DNA of 14,742 nt from Alphaproteobacteria bacterium (GCA_028869355.1 JAGWSK010000229.1:1-14742); one strand, 5' to 3'. Positions 1 through 6,302 are shown, counted from the stretch's first letter. Translations and numbers: made by a program. Notes: generated from the letters alone by a model not told the origin.

Positions 1-66
1 CTGGTGAAATTGTGACCAATTATACCGGCAAATAATTTTCCCGGATTGCGTTTGGAAGCGTCCCGA

Positions 67-89
67 CCAGTGCGGCGATGCCGCACTGG
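67..89. repeat. Perfect 10-bp hairpin
   Basis: CCAGTGCGGC and its exact reverse complement are separated by a 3-nt loop (GAT). No T-tract follows on either strand. It could be the terminator or 3'-end stabiliser of a gene to the left of the window, or a repeat-type palindrome. The rest of 1-252 is GC-rich and holds no gene I can support. Confidence 0.5.
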
Positions 90-252
90 CGGAATTGAGA
101 AATCTCGCGCGCAAAGGGCGCGGGCGCCCGCTGCGTTGCGGCGCTCGACCGATGTACCCGCATCGCCCTTCGCGCCGCGCCTTGCGGTTCGCAGCGCGAG
201 AGCCGCAACGCAAACTATTCCATCCGGTCGCAACCTGCTCTAGTTAGCCGAT

Positions 253-1263
253 ATGGCTGACATTGACCCGGTTGCCCGATGCGCGCAGCTTTTGCGCGAC
301 CGGGTAGCGAAGCTCGTTCCGGAGAATCGCCGCGCGGCGGTGATCGGTTTTCCCGACAACCAGAACTGCGGCGAACACGCCAATTGGCTCGGCACACTCA
401 AGCTTCTGGCGGAACTGGGAATTGAGACGGTTTACACCGGTTCGTGGGCCGATTTTGCCCGCACGGCTCCCGCACTCGACGATGCCACAATATTCCTGAC
501 GCGCGCACTCTTTGCCCGCGAAGATGGCGTTGCGGCATTTCTTTCCTCGGTTCCGAACCGGACGGTCATTCTGCCGGACGCACCGCCGGCAACGCATTCC
601 ATCCGGCCCGATGTGGCCAAAGCGGTTTCAGCGCACCGCAACCTGGTGATCTTTGCCGGCGACGAAGTTACGCGTGAGGTGATCCAGCAGGCGCTGGGCG
701 GAAAAAAACCTGTCGAGCTGGCGCCGCCGCCGGCATTCGCGCTCGGCGCTCAGCAGTCCAATGCCGAACCCGCTTACGACATTGTCTGGGTGGCGCGCAC
801 GGACCGCAAAGACCACAGCGCAGAGGCTGCCGCGCGCCTGTCATCGCAGTCGGCCGAGAAACTCGATTTGCCGCCATTCGCCGACAACCTCGACATCGAC
901 GTGGTGGTGAAGCGCCGTCCGCCAACGGTAATGTTGACCGACTGGTCATCTCTGGTTTTTCGCAGCCAGGAAGCGCGCCTCGCCTGCAATGCACTGGATT
1001 TGACTGTTCGCGCGCGAGCCTATGTGGAGCGCGGCTTGCACATTCTTTCGCTTGGGCACGTGGCGATCACCGATCGTGCGGGTACGCATGTGCTCTGCCG
1101 TTTGGTCCGTCTACCCCATATTTTGACGGGCGACGCAACCGGCGCCAACCTGAGCTTTTTTGAAACCTGGTCGCGCGAGGCGGGTATGTGCCAGTTGTCC
1201 GATACTCCGGCGCGCGCGTGGTCACAGGCGCGGGGCCTGCTGCACGAGGTCAGGGGCGAATAA
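253..1263 (+). CDS. Polysaccharide pyruvyl transferase-like protein
   Basis: A 336-aa soluble protein. Residues 32-52 (GFPDNQNCGEHANWLGTLKL) resemble the N-terminal 'N-x-GD-x-x-IW-x-G' segment of the polysaccharide pyruvyl transferase / ExoV / CsaB family. Residues about 257-292 (YVERGLHIL... then THVLCRL...PHIL) match the C-terminal 'R-x-H-x-x-I-L...GIPH' nucleotide-sugar-binding region. Members transfer pyruvate from PEP to sugars of capsule, exopolysaccharide or cell-wall polymers. The expected Asp of the GD motif is Glu here (GEH) and the middle of the protein is poorly conserved, so activity and substrate are uncertain. No signal peptide or membrane segment is visible. The ATG at 253 has no clear Shine-Dalgarno sequence. 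No other polysaccharide gene lies in the window, so the gene stands alone. The stop codon abuts a purine-rich repeat. Confidence 0.7.
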   Translation: MADIDPVARCAQLLRDRVAKLVPENRRAAVIGFPDNQNCGEHANWLGTLKLLAELGIETVYTGSWADFARTAPALDDATIFLTRALFAREDGVAAFLSSVPNRTVILPDAPPATHSIRPDVAKAVSAHRNLVIFAGDEVTREVIQQALGGKKPVELAPPPAFALGAQQSNAEPAYDIVWVARTDRKDHSAEAAARLSSQSAEKLDLPPFADNLDIDVVVKRRPPTVMLTDWSSLVFRSQEARLACNALDLTVRARAYVERGLHILSLGHVAITDRAGTHVLCRLVRLPHILTGDATGANLSFFETWSREAGMCQLSDTPARAWSQARGLLHEVRGE

Positions 1264-1337
1264 GAGAAGCGAGAAAAGAGGAGCGAAAAGCGAGAGATAG
1301 CTGGCGGGCCGGTCACAATCTCGCTCCTCGCTTCTCT
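1262..1337. repeat. Purine-rich heptad repeat forming a long inverted repeat
   Basis: The left arm (1262-1295) is built of GCGAGAA / GAGGAGC-like heptads. AGAGAAGCGAG at 1263-1273 is exactly inverted at 1327-1337 (CTCGCTTCTCT). A related copy of the purine arm occurs at 9693-9726, with few differences over 34 nt. It overlaps the stop codon of the upstream gene. It may help end transcription from both sides, since the neighbouring genes converge here. Confidence 0.75.
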
Positions 1338-1367
1338 GCACTCGCTTCTTATGGAGGGAAGGGACTG

Positions 1368-1395
1368 CAGCGCCTGTGCGTACACACAGGCGCTG
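1368..1395 (-). terminator. Hairpin downstream of the cold-shock gene
   Basis: CAGCGCCTGTG (1368-1378) and CACAGGCGCTG (1385-1395) form a perfect 11-bp stem with a 6-nt loop, starting 11 nt beyond the stop of the cold-shock gene. The following bases on the minus strand are pyrimidine-rich (CAGTCCCTTCCC) but not a T-run, so it is an imperfect intrinsic terminator. It lies between converging genes. Confidence 0.65.
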
Positions 1396-1406
1396 CCGAG
1401 ACGAAA

Positions 1407-1610
1407 CTAGACCGCCTTGAGGTTGGTCGCCTTGACGCCGCGCGCATCCGGCTGGACATCGAAAGAGACGCGCTGACCTTCCGTCAAGGTGCGCATGCCT
1501 GCCGCTTCCACCGCGGTTGCGTGGACGAATACGTCCTTGCCGCCGCCTTCCGGAGCGATAAAGCCGTAACCCTTGGCGCCATTGAAGAACTTCACTGTAC
1601 CGATTGCCAT
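1407..1610 (-). CDS. CspA-family cold-shock protein
   Basis: A 67-aa single OB-fold (S1-like) cold-shock domain starting MAIGTVKFFNGAKGYGFI. The RNP1 motif KGYGFI and RNP2 motif VFVH that bind single-stranded RNA/DNA are both intact. Such proteins act in the cytoplasm as RNA chaperones that melt secondary structure and antiterminate transcription. The frame is open upstream to an ATG at 1652. I chose the ATG at 1610 because it begins the canonical family N terminus and has a good ribosome site (AGGAAG, about 6-9 nt upstream). The gene has its own predicted promoter and a leader of about 147 nt, and it ends just before a strong hairpin, so it is probably monocistronic. Alphaproteobacteria carry several csp paralogues, so I give no symbol. 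Confidence 0.95.
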   Translation of the reverse strand: MAIGTVKFFNGAKGYGFIAPEGGGKDVFVHATAVEAAGMRTLTEGQRVSFDVQPDARGVKATNLKAV

Positions 1611-1764
1611 TGACACTTCCTGACACATTGTTCCCCCGTGGCGACATGCCACCGGAGGTGCAGAAGGCGAACATGTTGTCGGAAGTTTCGGCTGTCTCAG
1701 GCGCGCACAAAAGGCGAGTCCAGTTCAACAGTGCGCACATCCGACGAGACGCCGTCGCACGAAC

Positions 1765-1793
1765 TAGATACGCGCCAGCGCCCGATATTGCAA
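1765..1793 (-). promoter_or_regulatory. Predicted sigma-70-type promoter of the cold-shock gene
   Basis: On the minus strand TTGCAA (1793-1788) and TATCTA (1770-1765) are separated by exactly 17 bp. Transcription would begin near 1757, giving a 5' leader of about 147 nt before the ATG at 1610. Long leaders are typical of cold-shock genes, where they can act as RNA thermometers. This is pattern matching only; no alignment supports it. Confidence 0.45.
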
Positions 1794-1844
1794 CGGGGGA
1801 ACCGGCAGTTGATCCCCGGCTGGAACGTGGGCGTAATCGGACGA

Positions 1845-3056
1845 TTACGCGCTCTGCTTTAGCGGAGGCCGGTAGAGCGACGGCTCCATGCGCGACTTGA
1901 CCCCGGCCCTGGCCAGGGTGGCCTCATATTCCTGGCGCAGGAAGGGATCTTCCAGCCAGTACGGAATTGCGGTGCCGCCTTCGGTCACGTCGATGGCGCC
2001 TTCATCCGTGTCCTTTTCGCCGGGAACGCCGGCCCTGTCCTTGCGGTGATTGAGCGGTCCATACCATCCAATCAGGCGCAGCGGTTCCTTGCTGATGCCG
2101 AAATGGGCATGGAACCAGTCGCCGCCATATGGCGCGGCCGTGACCATACCCATGTGCTCGTAATCCTGCCGGAACACCTGATCGGCTTTGCCATCCTTCC
2201 AGGGCGTCATACCGATCGCGCGCGGCCAGGTGTAAGTGTAGCCCTTGCCTTTCAGGCAGACGAGAACCGCAGACGAGAGATGGGCATGCGCTTTTGAATA
2301 GCGCCCGGTCTCGTGTTCACCAACGAATCCATAAAAGACATTGCCCGCCATGGCAGGCTCGACGCGCAAGTAGCCGGGTGAGCGCCGGTTATCGAGATAG
2401 AGCTGGCCGTTGACGATGTCCGGGATGAGATTGGATTTGCGCATCGCCAACCCACGCAGCGGGTCGGGTGCGATATCGTCCTTTGGCTTGAAAAAATCGG
2501 CCCTGCCGTCGAAGCGCGACGGGAATGTCGCCGGACAATTAAAAATCCAGCCGGTATCGCGGAACAGGTTCATCACATTGGGCGCGCTCGTGGCGACCAG
2601 GATCAGCGCCGGAGTCGACGCCGCGTTGACGATCCGGTGCCAGGTGTTCAGCGGCACGGAAAACATCGATCCGGGCTGCCATTCAAATGTGTGCGGTTTG
2701 GTCTGACCGTCGATCCAGATTTCGGTGGTGCCGCGGCCTTCGGCCACCACCATGATCTCTTCATACATGTGGCGTTCGGGTTTCAGCGCGCCGGCGCCAG
2801 GCACTTCGACGACATAGCAGCCCCATTTTCCCTCGGTGCCGTAAAGCTGGACGAAGGTGCCGCGCCCGCCCATTCGTCCCCAAGGCTGCAGCGGCAGATC
2901 CTGAATCCGGCGCACGCCGATGCCGCGATAGACCGGCACGCCCTGGGCTTCCATGAAATTGTCATAGGGCGTGTTCGGCCGCTTCCAGGCGCCATAGCCG
3001 GCATTTTTCTGTCCTTGCGGTTCGTGCCAGTGCTCGCTGGTGGGGACGTCGTGCAT
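1845..3056 (-). CDS. Double-cupin domain protein
   Basis: A 403-aa soluble protein with two cupin beta-barrels. The first spans about residues 75-160. It carries H96-x-x-E99/E100 (ERHMYEEI) and a second-motif PGSMFSVPLNTWH ending in H140, which fits a metal-binding cupin. The second spans about residues 235-330, with His at 257 and 259 (KAHAHL) and at 316 and 318 (WFHAHFG). Both barrels therefore keep potential metal ligands. The architecture is shared with ring-cleaving dioxygenases of the gentisate type and with many uncharacterised bicupins. Sequence alone does not tell me the substrate. The ATG at 3056 has AAGGAA about 10 nt upstream. A catabolic amidohydrolase and a solute-binding protein lie further along on the same strand, but the mobile elements at 3487-5018 separate them. 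Confidence 0.8.
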   Translation of the reverse strand: MHDVPTSEHWHEPQGQKNAGYGAWKRPNTPYDNFMEAQGVPVYRGIGVRRIQDLPLQPWGRMGGRGTFVQLYGTEGKWGCYVVEVPGAGALKPERHMYEEIMVVAEGRGTTEIWIDGQTKPHTFEWQPGSMFSVPLNTWHRIVNAASTPALILVATSAPNVMNLFRDTGWIFNCPATFPSRFDGRADFFKPKDDIAPDPLRGLAMRKSNLIPDIVNGQLYLDNRRSPGYLRVEPAMAGNVFYGFVGEHETGRYSKAHAHLSSAVLVCLKGKGYTYTWPRAIGMTPWKDGKADQVFRQDYEHMGMVTAAPYGGDWFHAHFGISKEPLRLIGWYGPLNHRKDRAGVPGEKDTDEGAIDVTEGGTAIPYWLEDPFLRQEYEATLARAGVKSRMEPSLYRPPLKQSA

Positions 3057-3478
3057 GGGCGCGGTTCCTTCGGTGGCGGGTGGGAATGGTTCCGATGGCG
3101 CATCATGTCATTGCCAGAGGAAACCGGGCAATCCCTTGATGCGCTGAGTTTTCCTCCCCGTGCGCGGGAGAGATGGCGAGCATGTGAAGCGGCGAGCAGT
3201 GAATGCGCGGGCGCGGGTCTGCGCGCCTATAAATCTCCTGTTACAACTGCGCCGATCAAAGTGTCAGAACGTCAGAAGTGAGGAAATCCGCGGCTTTTTG
3301 CCGATTCAAAGCGTCAGACGAAGTGTCAGAAATCCGATGAGGTCGTCGCGCCGCGCAGGCCGCGCGAGTGTTTCAGAAAATGCGCCGGCGCAGGTTCAGC
3401 GGGTGCGATTGGAATGGATCGGAGCGCTGGGCGCAGTTCCGATCTTGGATAAGAACATATCAGGAACCCTGCACATGC
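3057..3478. other. Gene-free region upstream of the bicupin gene
   Basis: I support no gene in these 422 bp. The region should contain the bicupin promoter, but I see no convincing -35/-10 pair. AAGTGTCAGAA occurs twice in the same orientation (3259-3269 and 3321-3331), and related CGTCAGA words sit at 3270-3276 and 3312-3318. An open frame at 3160-3504 has no protein-like motifs and runs across the inverted repeat of the adjacent mobile element. Confidence 0.5.
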
Positions 3479-3486
3479 GCAAGGGG
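3479..3486. repeat. Target-site duplication, left copy
   Basis: GCAAGGGG is repeated in direct orientation at 4101-4108, exactly outside the two inverted repeats. Because of the adjacent G-run the duplication can be read as 8 to 10 bp. Eight to nine bp is usual for the IS1 family. Confidence 0.8.
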
Positions 3487-3501
3487 GGTAGTGGTACAGT
3501 T
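3487..3501. repeat. Terminal inverted repeat, left
   Basis: GGTAGTGGTACAGTT. It is an exact 15-bp inverse of 4086-4100, after which the two ends diverge. Confidence 0.85.
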
Positions 3502-3512
3502 TGACGATGCGG

Positions 3513-3914
3513 CTACTGACATGGCCAAGTCCCGCTCAATGCGCTGATTACGCCGATAACCGCGTCGTCGCTCCAATTTTCAGGATGCGTCATCGCCCAA
3601 TTCTTGAACGCTTGGATCATCGCGCCGTGAGTGATTATCCGGTCTGAGCAAATCGATACAGGACCAGCCCGACGAGCAGTGACTCCCTCTGAGGCTGCTT
3701 GAGCCTTGCTCAGACGCCCGAGGCCACCAACGACCATCGCATCGCCCGCCCCACCAACGTACCCGACACAATAGAGGGCCTCGGCCGAACCATCCGGCGC
3801 ATTGCAGTGATTAACTAGGGCTTGGACATCCTCTCCTGGGTTCGCAGCCAGAGAGTATTGCGGTAACGTAAGAGAGCTAAGGGTTACACACAGTGCGAAT
3901 ATCATCCCCCGCAT
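3513..3914 (-). CDS. Rap1a/Tai-family immunity-like periplasmic protein
   Basis: A 133-aa secreted protein. Residues 1-23 form a signal peptide (MRGMIFALCVTLSSLTLPQY, then SLA before AANPG). The mature part has the family layout: ALYCVGYVGGAGDAM, a central SICSD..ITHGAMIQAF segment, and WAMTHPENW...ALSGTWPC near the end, with four mature cysteines. Rap1a and Tai4 proteins bind and neutralise type VI secretion amidase effectors in the periplasm. Many alphaproteobacterial homologues have no known partner, and no effector gene is here. The ATG at 3914 has GGGAGG at good spacing. It overlaps the end of the transposase remnant by 38 bp, which suggests it was expressed from the IS transcript. It lies wholly inside the inverted repeats and is therefore cargo of the element. 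Confidence 0.75.
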   Translation of the reverse strand: MRGMIFALCVTLSSLTLPQYSLAANPGEDVQALVNHCNAPDGSAEALYCVGYVGGAGDAMVVGGLGRLSKAQAASEGVTARRAGPVSICSDRIITHGAMIQAFKNWAMTHPENWSDDAVIGVISALSGTWPCQ

Positions 3915-4086
3915 TATTGGCCTCCCAATCCTCCAACACCTTCACCATATCAGACATTTCCCAGAGCTTGCCCGTCACCTTCGCGGCCATCGCGGGCGTC
4001 ACCTTCGTGGTCTGATGAATGCGCACGAAATTGTAGTGCATGAAGTAGATCGCCATCATGTGCGCGTGGTTCTCTGCCTTCTTCGA
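3877..4086 (-). pseudogene. C-terminal remnant of an IS1-like transposase
   Basis: Codons from 4086 encode SKKAENHAHMMAIYFMHYN followed by FVRIHQTTKVTPAMAA and LWEMSDMVKVLEDWEA. This is the characteristic C-terminal end of DDE transposases of the IS1 type (FSKK.ENH...FMHYNF.RIH.TLK.TPAMAAG). The frame is closed by a TAG inside the terminal inverted repeat, so no N-terminal part exists. The fragment cannot be an active enzyme. It marks the parentage of the cassette and may supply a translated leader for the overlapping immunity gene. Confidence 0.8.
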
Positions 4087-4100
4087 ACTGTACCACTACC
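4086..4100. repeat. Terminal inverted repeat, right
   Basis: Exact inverse of 3487-3501. It is fused directly to transposase C-terminal codons at its inner edge, which places the deletion junction at about 4086. Confidence 0.85.
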
Positions 4101-4108
4101 GCAAGGGG
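4101..4108. repeat. Target-site duplication, right copy
   Basis: GCAAGGGG, a direct copy of 3479-3486 abutting the right inverted repeat. Confidence 0.8.
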
Positions 4109-4143
4109 GGTTGGCCCCGTGGTAATGCCCGGTTTTGGAGATA

Positions 4144-4180
4144 AGTGGCCCGAATTGAAATCGTCAGTGGCCGGATTTGA
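4144..4180. repeat. GTGGCC-type repeats, left border of a two-gene module
   Basis: Two tandem units, AGTGGCCCGAATTGAAAT at 4144-4161 and AGTGGCCGGATTTGA at 4166-4180. Related units occur at 4979-5018. AGTGGCC-GAATT is inverted there as AATTCGGCCACT at 5007-5018. Multiple subterminal repeats of this style recall the ends of IS21-family elements, but no transposase is present, so that identification is tentative. The last codons of the nuclease-like gene read into this repeat. Confidence 0.5.
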
Positions 4181-4670
4181 CCGTGCCGAGCGTCGCAACG
4201 TTCGATTCGAGTTTGAAGTTATCCTCAAATCGAAGAAGCCTTTTTAGATAGGTCGCCGTCAGGGGAATCGAGCGCGAGCCAGGGCTTCGCTCTATTTGGC
4301 TCGGTGTTCGAGCGCGACTTAGTTCGTCGGTAGCCACCACCTCTCTCGGCACAATGAAAAAGAGGTGATGGTTATTTTCCAGAAGGACAACCGCTAGCCA
4401 ATCGAATCCGCTAGGTTCGAAATTGATAAAACCACCTCGCCGCTTGGTGCGCGATTTGACCGATATCCGATGAAGCGAACCGTCCGGCTTCTCTGCAATT
4501 ACATCAAATCTCGGCCAAGTGTCTGGGACCCGGAGCGCAGGGATTCCAGCCAACGTAAGTTCGCCAGCAACCAGCATTTCACAGGCATCGCCCATCTGCT
4601 TACTGGTATAGCCGCGCGGATTCACTTTTGCCGGCGCCGAGCGCCGTTTAGGCGAGCGACGGTCGCTCAC
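4164..4670 (-). CDS. PD-(D/E)XK nuclease-like protein
   Basis: A 168-aa protein with a basic N terminus (residues 1-25). It then has the layout of a small PD-(D/E)XK fold: E31 in QMGDACEMLVAGELTLAG, D56 in RFDVIAEKPDGS, and K72 in HRISVKSRTK, followed by FDWLAVVLL and HHLFFIVPREVV. This resembles the group I intron-associated / restriction-endonuclease-like domains that read 'FDVIA...VKS'. The residue two before the catalytic Lys is Ser70, not Glu or Gln, so cleavage activity is doubtful. It overlaps the upstream small gene by 4 bp (ATGA), a co-translated pair. The last 6 or so residues are encoded in the flanking repeat, so the native C terminus may have been replaced. No methyltransferase or toxin partner is visible. 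Confidence 0.55.
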   Translation of the reverse strand: MSDRRSPKRRSAPAKVNPRGYTSKQMGDACEMLVAGELTLAGIPALRVPDTWPRFDVIAEKPDGSLHRISVKSRTKRRGGFINFEPSGFDWLAVVLLENNHHLFFIVPREVVATDELSRARTPSQIERSPGSRSIPLTATYLKRLLRFEDNFKLESNVATLGTVKSGH

Positions 4671-4879
4671 TTCGCCGCGCTCTCCAGTTCGATCTTCAAC
4701 TCCACCGGCTCACCGTCGCCGTCATAAATTTGCGAAACAATCATTGCGAAGGTTTTGAACCAGCGGACGCGCTTTGCTGGCTCCCAACCCTTCTCTGTTG
4801 GCGGGATTTTCTTGAGCAGTTCGACAATATAGCGCGCCGGGCCGATTCCTTCAAATCGAAGGTTCGGAGCCATGAACAT
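4667..4879 (-). CDS. Small hypothetical protein upstream of the nuclease-like gene
   Basis: A 70-aa soluble protein that I do not recognise. It contains AKRVRWFKTFAMIVSQIYDG followed by DGEPVELKIELESAAK and is rich in aromatic residues in the middle. The start could be 4879 or the Met two codons later; neither has a strong ribosome site. Its stop overlaps the start of the nuclease-like gene in an ATGA, so the two are probably one transcript and may act together. The pair sits between the GTGGCC-type repeats. Confidence 0.5.
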   Translation of the reverse strand: MFMAPNLRFEGIGPARYIVELLKKIPPTEKGWEPAKRVRWFKTFAMIVSQIYDGDGEPVELKIELESAAK

Positions 4880-4978
4880 GCTTCAATGTTCGGACTGACC
4901 GAAAATGAACGCGGGGAAGTCCTGAGCCTGCCGGGCGCAAGATTGGCCCCTTCCGCGTAATCGACGGAGGGCGCTAAG

Positions 4979-5018
4979 GTGGCCGAGTTTGAAATTCGAG
5001 TGGCTTAATTCGGCCACT
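4979..5018. repeat. GTGGCC-type repeats, right border of the two-gene module
   Basis: GTGGCCGAGTTTGAAATTCG (4979-4998) is similar to the left-border units in direct orientation. It is followed by AGTGGC-TTAATTCG-GCCACT (4999-5018), which is partly self-complementary. Together with 4144-4180 it encloses about 800 bp with two genes and no transposase. Confidence 0.5.
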
Positions 5019-5038
5019 ACCGGCCCCGTCCCCCCCAT

Positions 5039-5192
5039 TGTCATGGTCGGGCGCGCCGAAGCCCCGGAAGCGCGAAGCGCTATCCGGGGGACCCGACCAC
5101 CCAGCGCGCCGCATCTGCGGCCCAAAAAATCATTGGCTCGCGGACGCTCGCCTACTGGATGGCAGGGTCAAGCCCTGCCATGACAAGAGGGG
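5039..5192. repeat. Composite palindromic intergenic repeat
   Basis: About 150 bp between converging and adjacent genes, with several stems. GGTCGGG near 5045 is opposed by CCCGACC near 5092. A perfect 9-bp hairpin, ATGGCAGGG-tcaag-CCCTGCCAT, lies at 5159-5181. The right end (about 5155-5187) is almost identical to the element at 12446-12478 inside bioD. No gene is supported here. Confidence 0.7.
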
Positions 5193-5207
5193 GAAGCGTC
5201 GGGCGCC

Positions 5208-6302
5208 CTACAGCCGGATCAGCTCCTCGGCATTGCGCCCGAGGATCATCTCCTTGCGCTTGTCCGACAGATCGCTCCGCGCGCGAATGCCGCTGACCGT
5301 GTGCGGGAATTCGGAATCATAATGCGGATAATCCGATGCCATCAGCACATGCGAATCCGGAAACTCCTCGAACACCCGGTCCATCTTGCCTTCATCCACT
5401 TCGCAGGTGACCCAGACATTGCGCCGGATAAGATCTGACGGCTGCGTCTTCAGATCCGAGAAGCCGTGCTTCATGAACTCGAAATCGTCGTCCATGCGAT
5501 GCATCCAGTACAGGATCCATTCCGCCGAGCATTCGAAGAAGCAGACGCGCAGTTTCGGGAACCTCTCGAACACGCCGCCGCAGACGAGCCCGGCAAGTCC
5601 CATGGTGCAGTTGAACGGCCGCCCCAGCACGTGATTGGGGAAATGCGCCGGCGGCCTTCCTTTCTTGTGGAACATGTTCTGCATTGGCCCGCCGGAATTC
5701 GGATGGCACATCAGCGCGACATCAAGTTCCTCCGCCGCGGCGAAGAACGGAAAAAATGCCTCCTCATCCAGCGTGCGCGTCCGCGTGTAGGGCGTCAGAT
5801 GCGCGACCTTGAATCCCAGTTCCTTGACGCAGCGGCGCAGCTCATCGGCCATGGCTTCAGGTTTGCCGGCAGGCATGATGGCGCAGGGCAGCAGCCGGTT
5901 CTCGCGCCCTTTCACCAGATGGTGGACCCAGTTGTTGTAGCAGCGCGCCAGTTCGACGCCGAGGTTGCCGGGTTCGAGCGCGGGGATGGAGATCTTGGTC
6001 GGAAAGACAATCTGCTTGTCGATGCCTTCCTTGTCGTTGTCGGCGACGCGGCGCTTCATGTCGAAGCCGCCTTCCTGGCGTTCCGCAATCTCGCCACCCA
6101 GCCAATTGGTTTTCTTGTGATAGATCCAGTCATGTTCGGCCGACGAGCCGGTGAATGGGTGCTCGAATTCGACCTCGCGGATATCGTCCGGATTGTTCCG
6201 CCTTTTGGGCTTGCTGTTCGCGAACTCCCCCTTCAGATCGTAGATTTCGTCGAGGAAATAGCTGTCGCGCAGGTGCGAATCCATGTCGATGACAAGTGTC
6301 AT
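5208..6302 (-). CDS. Amidohydrolase-2 family metal-dependent hydrolase
   Basis: A 364-aa TIM-barrel protein of the amidohydrolase-2 family (the ACMSD / 2-pyrone-4,6-dicarboxylate hydrolase / resorcylate decarboxylase group). Metal-site motifs are visible in order: DMDSH at residues 6-10, MCH200PNSGG, FFE257CSAEW, and SD324YPHYDSEFP. The length is usual for the family. Members hydrolyse or non-oxidatively decarboxylate aromatic and heterocyclic acids in the cytoplasm; the substrate cannot be read from the sequence. The ATG at 6302 follows a GGATGGGACGG ribosome-site region. The gene lies 266 bp downstream of the solute-binding protein on the same strand with a structured repeat between them, so co-transcription is uncertain. 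An uptake protein plus a catabolic hydrolase would fit use of an imported organic acid. Confidence 0.85.
   Translation of the reverse strand: MTLVIDMDSHLRDSYFLDEIYDLKGEFANSKPKRRNNPDDIREVEFEHPFTGSSAEHDWIYHKKTNWLGGEIAERQEGGFDMKRRVADNDKEGIDKQIVFPTKISIPALEPGNLGVELARCYNNWVHHLVKGRENRLLPCAIMPAGKPEAMADELRRCVKELGFKVAHLTPYTRTRTLDEEAFFPFFAAAEELDVALMCHPNSGGPMQNMFHKKGRPPAHFPNHVLGRPFNCTMGLAGLVCGGVFERFPKLRVCFFECSAEWILYWMHRMDDDFEFMKHGFSDLKTQPSDLIRRNVWVTCEVDEGKMDRVFEEFPDSHVLMASDYPHYDSEFPHTVSGIRARSDLSDKRKEMILGRNAEELIRL

Larger units (their letters stand above)
3487..4100. mobile_element. IS1-like non-autonomous cassette carrying an immunity gene
   Basis: A 614-bp element bounded by perfect 15-bp terminal inverted repeats, GGTAGTGGTACAGTT at 3487-3501 and its reverse complement at 4086-4100. 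It is flanked by an 8-bp direct duplication. The GGT start of the ends and the 8-bp duplication fit IS1-family transposition. Inside are only the last part of a transposase (3877-4086) and a Rap1a/Tai-type gene (3513-3914), both on the minus strand. The 4086 terminal repeat runs directly into transposase codons, so an internal deletion removed the transposase N terminus and catalytic part. The cassette cannot move itself but keeps both ends and could be mobilised in trans, like a mobile insertion cassette. The IS1 assignment is inferred from the ends, the duplication size and the transposase tail. Confidence 0.8.

Noticed and set aside
3160..3504. 114-codon open frame on the plus strand
   Set aside because: It has no recognisable motifs, has irregular arginine-rich composition and crosses the inverted repeat of the IS1-like cassette. 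It is best explained as chance.
4113..5029. GGCCCCGT at 4113-4120 and 5022-5029 as target duplication of the second module
   Set aside because: The copies lie at unequal distances from the GTGGCC repeats (about 23 and 3 nt), so they do not define element ends. A chance match in GC-rich DNA is likely.
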